Assembly: GCF_013402875.1 (NCBI RefSeq)
Contig: NZ_CP058579.1
Coordinates: 682,001-746,000, forward strand
DNA: 64,000 nucleotides
Source: Halorarum salinum
Lineage (GTDB): Archaea; Halobacteriota; Halobacteria; Halobacteriales; Haloferacaceae
Reading direction: 5' to 3'
A program made the translations under genes and the position numbers. How positions within the stretch are numbered: position 1 is the first letter of the stretch; each line of letters begins with the position of its first letter. The notes under the pieces are model-generated. The model was not told where the DNA came from, made no database searches, and was given only the letters and a program-made list of their open reading frames with translations. Positions 25,569-33,517 of this stretch are shown here, piece by piece.

Positions 25569-25958
25569 ATGCCCACGGTCGAATACCTCAACTACGAAGT
25601 GCTGGATGATCACGGCTGGGAGATGGACGACGACGACCTCTTCGGCGAGGCCGCCGACGCAGGCCTCGACGACGAGGATTACGGCGAACTCGAGGTCAAC
25701 GAGGGCGAGTACATCCTCGAGGCCGCGGAGGCACAGGGGTACGACTGGCCGTTCTCGTGCCGTGCGGGCGCCTGCGCCAACTGCGCGGCCATCCTGACGG
25801 AGGGCGAGATCGAGATGGACATGCAGCAGATCCTCTCGGACGAGGAGGTCGAGGAGAAGAACGTCCGGCTCACCTGCATCGGGTCGCCCGCGGCCGATGA
25901 GGTCCAGATCGTCTACAACGCGAAGCACCTGGACTACCTGCAGAACCGCGTCATCTAG
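25569..25958 (+). CDS. fer: Halophilic plant-type [2Fe-2S] ferredoxin
   Basis: 129 residues. Cluster ligands Cys64, Cys69, Cys72 ([10 protein letters not shown]) and Cys103 (LTCIGSP). The acidic ~40-residue N-terminal insertion ([20 protein letters not shown]) is the classic haloarchaeal addition that holds a hydration shell. Electron carrier for 2-oxoacid:ferredoxin oxidoreductases. The ATG at 25569 is preceded by an in-frame GTG. TATA-like ATCTAATTGG about 28 bases upstream. Single gene with its own promoter. Confidence 0.96.
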   Translation: MPTVEYLNYEVLDDHGWEMDDDDLFGEAADAGLDDEDYGELEVNEGEYILEAAEAQGYDWPFSCRAGACANCAAILTEGEIEMDMQQILSDEEVEEKNVRLTCIGSPAADEVQIVYNAKHLDYLQNRVI

Positions 25959-26156
25959 GCCTCGGAGACCGACTTCCGAGCCGTCCCGTCGGGGAATCGT
26001 CTGCGCGGTCGAGCGGCGCGCTCCTCCGGACCGGTTTCGACTCGCCACTCGCCTCGGAGGCTCTTCCCGACCGCTCGACCGGCATCCGGTCGACCGGGCC
26101 GTCCGCACTCCCGTCCGGCAGGTAAATCTTTCCTGAAGCGACGCGTACCGGCGGCC

Positions 26157-26351
26157 ATGAGCCTCAGGTTCGGCCTGGCCGTCCTCGGCGTCCTGGAATT
26201 GCTCGCCCCGCGCCAGGTCGTCGACTTCTGGATGGATCTGGCGGTGACCGACGACGGCGACGTCGAACTGCGGCCGTGGGTGTACACGGCCGCGCGCGTC
26301 GAGGGACTCGTCATCGTACTCTGGTACTTGACCCGGCGACCGGACGAGTAG
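26157..26351 (+). CDS. Small membrane protein of unknown function
   Basis: 64 residues with a hydrophobic start (LRFGLAVLGVLELLAP), a polar middle (DLAVTDDGDVELRP) and a hydrophobic C-terminal helix (VEGLVIVLWYL). TATA-like GTAAATCTTTCC lies about 30 bases upstream of the ATG, which supports expression. High GC3. No family recognised. Confidence 0.6.
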   Translation: MSLRFGLAVLGVLELLAPRQVVDFWMDLAVTDDGDVELRPWVYTAARVEGLVIVLWYLTRRPDE

Positions 26352-26413
26352 GTCGTCCCGGAGGGCGGCCGATCGACACGCTCAACCGTTCGTGTCGCCT
26401 TCGAACCGACCCG

Positions 26414-27067
26414 ATGATGCTGCCGACGCACGCGCTGGGCGGAATGCTGCTCGCCCTGCCGGCGGCGCTCGCCGTGCCGGAGTTCTCGGGCGTCGCCCTC
26501 GCGGCGGGTTTCCTCGGCGGCGTGCTCCCCGACCTGGACATGTACGCCGGCCACCGTCGGACGCTCCACTACCCGGTCTACTACTCGGCGCTCGCCCTGC
26601 CGGCCGCGGCCGCCGCCGGACTGTTCCCGTCCGTAGCGACGGTCGCGGTCGCGACCCTCCTCCTCGCCGCGGCGGGCCACAGCGTCGCCGACGTGTTCGG
26701 CGGCGGGCTGGAGCTTCGACCATGGGAGGGAAACTCGCGGCGCGCGGTGTACGACCACCACCGCGGCCGCTGGATCGCGCCCCGTCGCTGGATCCGCTAC
26801 GACGGGTCGCCGGCGGACCTCCTGCTCTCGGCGGCGATCGCCGCGCCCCTGTTGGTCGCGGTCGACGGCCTCGCGGTCGACGGCCCGTACCCGGCGCTCG
26901 TCGGCGGGACCCTCGCCGTCGCGGCCGCGTACGCGGCGCTCCGCCGCACGCTCCCGGCGGTCGCGGAGCGGGTCGTCTCGCTGCTCCCGGAACGGACGGC
27001 CGCGTACCTCCCGGCCCGATACCGGGCGAGCGGCGACGCCCGGGCGGCGTCGGCACCCGAACGGTGA
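26414..27067 (+). CDS. YdjM/DUF457-like membrane-bound metal-dependent hydrolase family protein
   Basis: 217 residues, four or five membrane helices. The early motifs MLPTHALGGM (His in helix 1), GGVLPDLDMYAGHRRTLHYPV and AAAGHSVADVFGGG match the LexA-regulated membrane hydrolase (YdjM, DUF457) family with its THxxxG, LPDxD and HR(x)3H pattern. Enzymatic activity has not been shown for the family. Two adjacent ATGs (26414, 26417) are possible starts. Confidence 0.75.
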   Translation: MMLPTHALGGMLLALPAALAVPEFSGVALAAGFLGGVLPDLDMYAGHRRTLHYPVYYSALALPAAAAAGLFPSVATVAVATLLLAAAGHSVADVFGGGLELRPWEGNSRRAVYDHHRGRWIAPRRWIRYDGSPADLLLSAAIAAPLLVAVDGLAVDGPYPALVGGTLAVAAAYAALRRTLPAVAERVVSLLPERTAAYLPARYRASGDARAASAPER

Positions 27068-27159
27068 CGTCCTTAGCGTGCGTGGGGGCCAGTACCCGCG
27101 AGGAACGACGCGTGAACCGAGAACCGCCGGACGCGGGTGACCCGTCGGGAGGAGACTGA

Positions 27160-27843
27160 ATGGTCGAACCGCTCGACGTCGGCGTCCTGTCGCTCCAGGT
27201 CGCCATCGCCGGGACGCTGTTGGAGGGAGTTCGCCGGCGGGACCCCGCCGCGGTCGTGAACGCGGCCGTCTCGCTGGGCGCCGCCTTCCTCCCCCTGGCG
27301 CTCGGGGTCGGCCTCTCGCTCGAGTTCGGCGAGGTCGGTCCGGTGCTCTCGCTGTGGATCGGCGTCGCCGGGTTCCTCCACTGTCTGGGGATGCTCGGCC
27401 TGTACGAGTCCGTCCCGTGGTGGGACCACGTGACCCACACGGTGTCGGCGGCGCTGGTGGCGGCGCTCGTCTACGCGGGCGTCCTCGTCGGCGCACGGCA
27501 GTCGCCCCACGTCCCCCCCGGCCCGCTCACCGTCGGCGGCGCGACGGTCCTGTCGACGCTCGCGATCGGCGTCTTCTGGGAACTCGTCGAACTGGTCGCC
27601 CGCGACGTCGGGGAGTCCCTCGACGTCGAACCCGTGCTCGTCCACTACGGGTGGCGGGACACGGCGCTCGACCTGGGGTTCGACGCCGTCGGCGCGCTCG
27701 CGGTCGTCCTCCTCGACGTCCGGTCGTTCGTCCCCCTCGCCGAGGCGTTCCCCGGCGCGACGACCGCGCTGCTCGCCTGGACCACGGGCATCGTCGTCGT
27801 CGGATCGGCCCTCATGGCGCTGGTCGCCCTGCTCGGCGGGTGA
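27160..27843 (+). CDS. YjdF/DUF2238-like membrane protein
   Basis: 227 residues, about six membrane helices. The polar motif YESVPWWDHVTHTVSA (87-102) and the later FWELVEL plus YGWRDTALDLGFDAVGAL are characteristic of the YjdF/DUF2238 group (WWD(x)3H and E(x)nD-D signature). One of the few genes here with a clear Shine-Dalgarno, GGGAGGAG about 6-10 bases before the ATG, so it is probably translated from a polycistronic mRNA with 26414. Confidence 0.7.
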   Translation: MVEPLDVGVLSLQVAIAGTLLEGVRRRDPAAVVNAAVSLGAAFLPLALGVGLSLEFGEVGPVLSLWIGVAGFLHCLGMLGLYESVPWWDHVTHTVSAALVAALVYAGVLVGARQSPHVPPGPLTVGGATVLSTLAIGVFWELVELVARDVGESLDVEPVLVHYGWRDTALDLGFDAVGALAVVLLDVRSFVPLAEAFPGATTALLAWTTGIVVVGSALMALVALLGG

Positions 27844-27896
27844 GCGCGGGGTCCCGATTCCCAACGGCTAACTCCCCGGGGGTCCCGTAGCCCGCA

Positions 27897-28967
27897 ATGA
27901 CCGTGCTCGGCGTCGCCACGCTGGCCGACCTGCTCCGCCTGCTGGTCGTACCGGCGTTCGCGTGGGCGGCCCATCGCGACGTCCGCACCCGACGGCTCCC
28001 GAACCGGCTCTGGCCCCCGCTGCTGGCGGTGGGGCTGCTCGCGCTCGCGCTCGACCTGGCCGCCAACTACCCGTTCGTGAGCTACGAGGGGCGGCTGTTT
28101 CTCGTCCGGACCGGCTTCGCGCTGCTGTTTCTCGTCCCGTTCTCGGTGCTCGCCTACCGGCTGGCCGCGTTCGGCGGCGCCGACATGAAGGCGGTCGTCG
28201 TCCTCGCGGTCGTCTTCCCGGGCACGCCCGAGTACATCGTCCCGACGGCGGTGCTCCCGGAAGCCACCTGGCTCCACGACGCCGTCTACCCGCTGTACCC
28301 CTCGACGCTCGGCGTGACAGCGATGTCCGCGCTGACGAACGGCGTGCTGCTCGGCGCGGCGTTCGTCCTCGCGCTGGGGCTCCGGAACGCGCTCGCCGGA
28401 CGCCTCTCGACGGCGATGTTCGTCGGCGAGTGGACCGACGTCACGGACCTTCCCGACCGACACGGCTCGCTGCTCGACGCCGACGGGGTGGTCCCCTCCC
28501 GCGGACTCGACCTCGACGCGCTGCGGATGTACCTCCGCTGGCGGCGGGCGACGCTCGCGGACCTCCGCGCGGACCCGGACCGCCACCGCGACCCGGCGAG
28601 CGTGACCGGGACCGGCGAGCCGACCGACGGCGGCGTCCACGTCGGCCCGCGGACGGACGGCGGGGTGTCCGTGGGGGAGGAGTCCGCCGCCGAACCGGCC
28701 GTCGACCGGGAGGCCTCGGGCGGCGTGGCCGAGCGGGAGTACGACGACCCGTGGGCGGCCGAGCGCTTCCTCGACTCCATCGAGGGGACCGCGTACGGCA
28801 CCGACCCGGAGACGCTCCGCGAGGGGCTCGAGACCGTCTCCGAGGCCGACGCCGTCTGGGTGTCTCCGGGGCTCCCGTTCGTCGTCCCGCTGTTCCTGGG
28901 GCTGGTGGTGGCGTTGGTCTACGGCGACGTGCTGACTGTGGTGCTGGCCGCTCTCGGGTTGCTGTAG
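27897..28967 (+). CDS. pibD: Archaeal prepilin/preflagellin peptidase (A24 aspartate protease)
   Basis: 356 residues. Removes class III signal peptides from pilins and archaellins. Membrane aspartates: Asp28 in AHRDVRTRRLPN and Asp96 in FGGADMKAV (the GxGD equivalent). Six to seven helices, with a long hydrophilic insertion (about 175-325) before the final C-terminal helices, as in haloarchaeal PibD. No pilin or archaellin gene lies in the window, so it probably serves genes elsewhere. Confidence 0.88.
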   Translation: MTVLGVATLADLLRLLVVPAFAWAAHRDVRTRRLPNRLWPPLLAVGLLALALDLAANYPFVSYEGRLFLVRTGFALLFLVPFSVLAYRLAAFGGADMKAVVVLAVVFPGTPEYIVPTAVLPEATWLHDAVYPLYPSTLGVTAMSALTNGVLLGAAFVLALGLRNALAGRLSTAMFVGEWTDVTDLPDRHGSLLDADGVVPSRGLDLDALRMYLRWRRATLADLRADPDRHRDPASVTGTGEPTDGGVHVGPRTDGGVSVGEESAAEPAVDREASGGVAEREYDDPWAAERFLDSIEGTAYGTDPETLREGLETVSEADAVWVSPGLPFVVPLFLGLVVALVYGDVLTVVLAALGLL

Positions 28968-29264
28968 GGTCCGGTTCGGGGTCGCTGGTTGGTCTGGTTC
29001 GCTTGTGGATCCCGTGAACGCCGACTTGCGGTTCCTGGGGACGGCCTCGAAAGCCCCCGGCTGGCTACGCTCCCGCGGCACGCTCTGCGCTCCTCGAACG
29101 CTCGCGTTGCTCACGCCCTCCGGTGCTTGAGGCGCCGGGGTTCGCGTAGCCAGCCGGCCCCTTTCAGTCCCACCCTGACCGCTCGCTCACCCGCCTCCCG
29201 CCACGGAACCGGACCACGGTCGGACGCACAAGACCTATCGGCCCGACGCGCCTCCTCTCGACCG
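28968..29264. other. 297-base gap holding repeat copy C
   Basis: No gene supported. The centre is occupied by a MITE-like inverted-repeat element (29050-29165). A short AT-richer patch AAGACCTATCGG (29230-29241) about 28 bases before the hisI ATG is the likely promoter. Confidence 0.55.
29050..29165. repeat. Dispersed intergenic element, copy C (MITE-like, terminal inverted repeats)
   Basis: CCGGCTGGCTACGC (29058-29071) and GCGTAGCCAGCCGG (29144-29157) are a perfect 14-base inverted repeat; extending outward to 29050 and 29165 gives 22-base arms with three mismatches (GAAAG versus CTTTC at the ends). The ~72-base interior contains GGTGCTTGAGGCGCC, shared in reverse complement with copy B. 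It does not encode a protein. Confidence 0.6.
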
Positions 29265-29642
29265 ATGAGTTCGACCACTGGGGACGTCAAGGTGGACTTC
29301 GGCGACGACGGGCTTGTCCCCGCCGTCGCCCAGGACGCCGACACGGGGGAGGTGCTGATGCTCGCGTACGCCGACGAGGAGGCGCTCGCCCGCACCCGCG
29401 AGACGGGCCGGGCGCACTACCGCTCCCGGTCGCGCGACGAACTGTGGGAGAAGGGCGCGACCAGCGGACACGTCCAGGAGATCGAGGAGGTCCGCGTCGA
29501 CTGCGACGCCGACGCCCTCCTCTATCTCGTCGACCAGACCGGGGGCGCCTGCCACACCGGCTACCGCTCCTGCTTCCACCGCACCGTCGACGGCGAGACG
29601 GTCGGCGAACGGGCGTTCGACCCCGAGGACGTGTACGAGTGA
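29265..29642 (+). CDS. hisI: Phosphoribosyl-AMP cyclohydrolase
   Basis: 125 residues. Third step of histidine synthesis (PR-AMP to ProFAR). Zinc cysteines Cys80 (VDCDAD), Cys96 and Cys103 (ACHTGYRSC), and the [21 protein letters not shown] segment are diagnostic. Stand-alone HisI without the HisE domain. Frame is open well upstream through repeat copy C, but the ATG at 29265 starts the family N-terminus. Four bases separate it from the next gene. Confidence 0.95.
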   Translation: MSSTTGDVKVDFGDDGLVPAVAQDADTGEVLMLAYADEEALARTRETGRAHYRSRSRDELWEKGATSGHVQEIEEVRVDCDADALLYLVDQTGGACHTGYRSCFHRTVDGETVGERAFDPEDVYE

Positions 29643-29646
29643 GACG

Positions 29647-30798
29647 ATGCCCGGGAGCGAGGCGGGCGACGACCCCGCGGCGGAACTCCGGACGGCGCGT
29701 CGACGGCTCGCGGACGCGGAGGCGGCCATCGCGGAGCGCGGCGAGTCCGACGTCGAACGCGTCCGCGACGCGACCGAACGGGCCGACCGGCTGTTGAACA
29801 GCTACGAGGGCTCGGCCACGGGGACGGGCGACTTCAAGGCGTACGTCGAGTTCCAGGGCGAGTTCGCCGACCTCGTCGAGGGGCTCCCCGAGGACCTGCC
29901 GGCGCGGGAGGCATTCGAGGCGGCGAACGAGGTCGTGGACCAGCGCCGGCTCTCCGAGTCCGACTTCGCGACCGCCCGCGACGCGCTCGCGCCGGCGCGT
30001 GACGTCGCCGAACTGCTCTCGGACCGCGAGGACGCCCGCGCGGCGGTCAGGTCGGCCGAGCGGGGCGCGGAGTCGCGGATCGAGGAGCTAGACGGCCGGA
30101 TCGAGGACCGCGAGCGGGTGCTCGCGCTCGGCGAGGCGTTCGAGGCGGCGGGCGGCGCCGACGGCGACGTGGAGGCCCGTGTCGCGACGCTCCGGGAGAC
30201 GGTCGGGGCGTACGACGGGGCGGTCCGGGAGGCGTTCCGGGAGTTCCGGCGCGAGGCCGGCGCGCGCGATTTCCTCGCGTTCGTCGCCAACACGGTCCAC
30301 TACCCGCTCGTGCGGTTCGAGGCGCCGCCCGACGAACTGGTCGAGTACGTGGAGGGCCACGCGGTCGGCGAGGAGCCGGTGCCGGACCTGCTCTCGTACG
30401 CGGACTACTCGAGTTCGAAGCTCGGCCACTACGTCGACGACCCCGGGACGTTCCGGGCCCGCGTTCGGGTCCACCGCACGTACCTCGACCGGCTCTCGGC
30501 CGACCCGCTGACGGTCGGCTGGCCCGCCCCGCCGGCGGGGGAGCTCCGGGCGCTCGCCCGCGAACTCGTCTCCGTGGTCGCGAAGTTCGCCGACGAGGGA
30601 GTCGTCGCGGACGCCCGGACGCTCAAGCGGGCGGCCGCGCGGGACGACTACGACCGCCTCCGCCGCGTCGCCGTCGCGGAGGCCGACCTCACCGACGAGG
30701 AGCGACGGAAGCTGGAGTCGGGTGCCATCGCCGACGAACTGGAGGCCGCCCGCGCGGAGCGCGAGCGGCTGCGCGAGGCGCTCGCCGACGCCGATTGA
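29647..30798 (+). CDS. Conserved haloarchaeal coiled-coil protein (DUF7118-like)
   Basis: 383 residues, acidic, predicted mostly helical with coiled-coil-prone heptads at both ends (RRLADAEAAIAERGES and the C-terminal ELEAARAERERLREAL). A central part (YPLVRFEAPPDELVEYVEGH, about 219-238) is less repetitive. From memory it matches a haloarchaea-only family (DUF7118); no function known. It starts four bases after hisI and may be co-transcribed. Confidence 0.75.
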   Translation: MPGSEAGDDPAAELRTARRRLADAEAAIAERGESDVERVRDATERADRLLNSYEGSATGTGDFKAYVEFQGEFADLVEGLPEDLPAREAFEAANEVVDQRRLSESDFATARDALAPARDVAELLSDREDARAAVRSAERGAESRIEELDGRIEDRERVLALGEAFEAAGGADGDVEARVATLRETVGAYDGAVREAFREFRREAGARDFLAFVANTVHYPLVRFEAPPDELVEYVEGHAVGEEPVPDLLSYADYSSSKLGHYVDDPGTFRARVRVHRTYLDRLSADPLTVGWPAPPAGELRALARELVSVVAKFADEGVVADARTLKRAAARDDYDRLRRVAVAEADLTDEERRKLESGAIADELEAARAERERLREALADAD

Positions 30799-30814
30799 GG
30801 GGTCGCCGCTCCCG

Positions 30815-31375
30815 TCAGACGGGTTTCCCGTACACCACCGTCGGATACGCCTCCCCCTCGACCTCGAAGGTGGCCTCGCCCCTGAGCGCGAACCCGCGCG
30901 ACTCGTAGAAGCCGCGGGCGGCGTCGTTGTCGCGGAAGGTTTCGAGGACGACCGCTTCCGTGTCGGCGGGCAGGCGGTCGAGCCCGTCGGCCAGGAGCCG
31001 GCTTCCGAACCCCTCGCCCTGCCTGCCCGGGTCGACGTAGAGCGCCCGGAGCCCGGCCTCGTCCGCGCCGACGAACGGCTTCGCGAGGTCGGGGGTTCGG
31101 ACGAACTGGGCGAACGCCACGACGCCCGGGTCGTGGCCGGTTCCGGAACCGGCGACTCCGGAGCCAGCGGCGTCCGGGTCGGCGGCGACGAGGAAGACCT
31201 GCCCGTCGCGCCGGGCGTCGGCGTAGCGTTCGCGGAGCGCCTCCCCCTCCGGGACCTCGAACCGGTCCAGAACGTCCCCCGGAAGGATGCCGGCGTAGGC
31301 GTCGCGCCACGCCGTGCGGTTCACCGCCATCGCGGCGCGGAACTCCTCCAGCGACTCGACCGGACGGACTTCCAT
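30815..31375 (-). CDS. GNAT-family N-acetyltransferase
   Basis: 186 residues. The acetyl-CoA pyrophosphate loop region LRALYVDPGRQGEGFGSRLL (motif A, R/QxxGxG/A as RQGEGFG) and the C-terminal NDAARGFYESRGF (motif B) identify a GNAT acetyltransferase, related to RimI-like enzymes. Substrate unknown. ATG at 31375 chosen at the family N-terminus; the open frame upstream runs over the adjacent mutase gene. Same strand as glmM with 80 bases between. Confidence 0.85.
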   Translation of the reverse strand: MEVRPVESLEEFRAAMAVNRTAWRDAYAGILPGDVLDRFEVPEGEALRERYADARRDGQVFLVAADPDAAGSGVAGSGTGHDPGVVAFAQFVRTPDLAKPFVGADEAGLRALYVDPGRQGEGFGSRLLADGLDRLPADTEAVVLETFRDNDAARGFYESRGFALRGEATFEVEGEAYPTVVYGKPV

Positions 31376-31455
31376 ACCGGGCGCTCGCGCTCGGGCGTGA
31401 AAAAGCGGGGCGTGCCGACGGACCGACCGGGGGCCGCGGGCCACTCGAACCGCGA

Positions 31456-32817
31456 TCACCGGGCGGCGTCGAGCGCCTCGCGGACGTTCTCGGCCAGCCG
31501 TTCGGCGCGGTTGCGGTCGCGCGCCTCGGCGTAGATGCGCACCTTCGGCTCGGTGCCCGACGGGCGCACGAGCACCCAGGCGTCGCCGTAGTCGAGGCGG
31601 TGGCCGTCGATGGTGGTCGGGCGGGCGTCCGCGGCGGCGGCGTACGACTCGGCCGCTTCGAGCAGCGCGTCGAGTTCGGCCTGGTCCCCGTACTCGACGT
31701 TGAGCCGGACGTTGTAGTAGCCGCCGTACGGCGAGACGACGTCGCTGACCGGCCGTCCCCGCTCGGCGAGCAGTTCGAGGAACTTCGCGCCGGTGAACGC
31801 GCCGTCGCGAACGAGCCGGTGGTCCGGGAAGAAGACGCCGCCGTTCCCCTCGCCGGCGACCGGGACGGACTCGCCCGCGGCCCACAGCTCCCGGATGCGG
31901 GTGATGATGTTCGTCGAGCCGATGGGCGTCAGTTCCAGCGTCGCGCCGGCCTCCTCGCAGACGTCCACGAGCCGCTGTGAGACGTTCACTGCCGCGACGG
32001 TCGTGTCGCCCGCCGAGAGCCCGCGGGCCGCGAGCGCCGCGAGCGAGGCGTCGCCCTCGACGTAGTCGCCGCGCTCGTCGAAGAAGATGGCGCGGTCGGC
32101 GTCGCCGTCGTGGGCGATGCCGACGTCCGCGTCGGCCGCGCGGACGAGGCGGCCGAGGTCGTCGAGGTTCCCCTCGACCGGCTCCGGGTCCCTGCCGGGG
32201 AAGTGGCCGTCCGGCTGGGCGTTGACGGTGACGACCTCGCACCCGAGTTCGCGGAAGAAGCCGGGGGAGGTGAGCGCCCCCGCGCCGTGGCCGGGGTCGA
32301 GCGCGACCGTGAGGCCGGCGGCGGCGATGGCCTCCCGGTCGACCGACGCGAGCATCTCCTCGACGTAGTCGGCGTTCGCGTCGTGGACGTGCGTCGTGTC
32401 GCCCACCTCGTCCCACGCGGCGTCCGCGAACGTCTCGGCGAGCAGCGTCTCCTCGACCCGTTCGAGCCTGTCGACCGGGAGTTCGACGCCGTCCGCGCCG
32501 ACGAGTTTCACGCCGTTGTACTCCGGGGGGTTGTGCGACGCGGTGACGAGCACGCCGGGGACCGCCGCCGCCTCGCAGTAGCGGACCGCCGCGGGCGTCG
32601 GAACGACGCCGAGGCGGTCGACGTCGACGCCCGCGCTGGCGATCCCCGTCGCCGCCGCGTCGGCGAACATCGCGCCCGTCGTGCGGGTGTCCCGTGCGAG
32701 CGCGACCCGGTCGGCGTCCCAGACGGTCGCGGCCGCCTTCGCGACCCGCAGGACGAACTCCGGGGTTAGCTCCTCGCCCGCGACGCCGCGGGTCCCGCTG
32801 GAGCCGAAGATCTTCAT
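31456..32817 (-). CDS. glmM: Phosphoglucosamine/phosphohexose mutase
   Basis: 453 residues. Alpha-D-phosphohexomutase with all four signatures: the phospho-serine loop TASHNPPEYNG (Ser94), metal loop DGDADR (237-242), sugar loop GEGNGGV, and phosphate loop RPSGTEP near the C-terminus. Haloarchaeal genomes carry several paralogues; this could be GlmM (UDP-GlcNAc synthesis) or a phosphomannomutase, and sequence alone does not settle it. ATG at 32817 gives MKIFGSSGTRG, the family start. Confidence 0.85.
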   Translation of the reverse strand: MKIFGSSGTRGVAGEELTPEFVLRVAKAAATVWDADRVALARDTRTTGAMFADAAATGIASAGVDVDRLGVVPTPAAVRYCEAAAVPGVLVTASHNPPEYNGVKLVGADGVELPVDRLERVEETLLAETFADAAWDEVGDTTHVHDANADYVEEMLASVDREAIAAAGLTVALDPGHGAGALTSPGFFRELGCEVVTVNAQPDGHFPGRDPEPVEGNLDDLGRLVRAADADVGIAHDGDADRAIFFDERGDYVEGDASLAALAARGLSAGDTTVAAVNVSQRLVDVCEEAGATLELTPIGSTNIITRIRELWAAGESVPVAGEGNGGVFFPDHRLVRDGAFTGAKFLELLAERGRPVSDVVSPYGGYYNVRLNVEYGDQAELDALLEAAESYAAAADARPTTIDGHRLDYGDAWVLVRPSGTEPKVRIYAEARDRNRAERLAENVREALDAAR

Positions 32818-32956
32818 TCGGGAGGTGGTCCGACCGGTATCGGGATAGTGGTTGCGAACCGCGGCTCGCCCGGAGCCCCGGATTCGGACCGCCGTTCCGA
32901 CGACGGGACGCTCGCCAGAGCGCCGCTTCCCCGCCGCATCCGAGGTCGTAGAAAAG

Positions 32957-32969
32957 GTTTTGTAAACAC
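32957..32969 (+). promoter_or_regulatory. TATA box upstream of the 32989 leader ORF
   Basis: GGTTTTGTAAACA is the only strong AT-rich box ahead of the 33035 gene. It is centred about 26 bases before the ATG at 32989, not before the GTG at 33035, so the mRNA should begin at or next to the small leader ORF. Confidence 0.55.
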
Positions 32970-32988
32970 GGAACAATTGCCCCGAAGT

Positions 32989-33054
32989 ATGTCGGCGAAC
33001 CGAACGGTTTCGGCCGGGTCCGAGGGGGTCACCAGTGCAACGGAACAGGCGTGA
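32989..33054 (+). CDS. Possible 21-residue leader peptide overlapping the next gene
   Basis: ATG at 32989, TGA at 33052-33054; the peptide begins MSANRTVSAGSEGV. It sits exactly at leaderless distance from the TATA box and overlaps the GTG start of the regulator gene (33035) by 20 bases in another frame. Translation of the leader would bring ribosomes past the downstream start, so coupling by reinitiation is plausible. No conservation could be checked. Confidence 0.4.
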   Translation: MSANRTVSAGSEGVTSATEQA

Positions 33055-33370
33055 CCTGCGCACGGGAGCGGCGTTGCGGCTGCTCGCGAGCCCGCGGCGA
33101 CGGGTAGTCCTGCGTCGCCTGGTCGACGAGGAGGACGGGGTCGCGTCGATCACCGAGCTCGCGGACGCGATCGTGGACGCGGAGTCCCCCCCGACGCGTC
33201 AGGAGCCGGAACGGGTCGACCGCGTCGTCGTCGACCTCCATCACGCCCAGCTCCCGAAGCTGGCCGACGAGCACGTCGTCGAGTACGACGCCCGAACCGG
33301 GAGCGTCAGCTACCGGCCGACCGAGTCCGTCGAGAAGCTGCTTCGGTTCCTCGACGAGGAACTGGAGTGA
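33035..33370 (+). CDS. Small winged-helix-like protein (DUF7344-like)
   Basis: 111 residues. The N-terminal half, LLASPRRRVVLRRLVDEEDG followed by SITELADAIVDAE, is the helix-turn-helix pattern of the haloarchaeal DUF7344 proteins (DNA-binding, ArsR/PadR-like), and the HHAQLPKLADEHVVEYDARTGSVSY stretch is the wing and dimer helix. Probably a small transcription regulator; targets unknown. GTG start. The neighbouring genes (glmM divergent, lpdA downstream) do not point to a pathway. Confidence 0.7.
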   Translation: MQRNRRDLRTGAALRLLASPRRRVVLRRLVDEEDGVASITELADAIVDAESPPTRQEPERVDRVVVDLHHAQLPKLADEHVVEYDARTGSVSYRPTESVEKLLRFLDEELE

Positions 33371-33482
33371 GTCGCCGGGTGAAGCGGGCCGTCGGCGGGG
33401 CGAGCCGGTAGCGGTCGGAGTCGTCCCCGGACGGCGTCGGCTCGCCGTCCGGGACGAGCGGTACGGTGCGTGCAATTCCTGC

Positions 33483-33493
33483 CAGTTTATCAC
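33483..33493 (+). promoter_or_regulatory. TATA box of lpdA
   Basis: CAGTTTATCAC, centred about 30 bases before the ATG at 33518. Confidence 0.55.
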
Positions 33494-33517
33494 TCCGGAG
33501 GCACAGGCGTTACCAAG

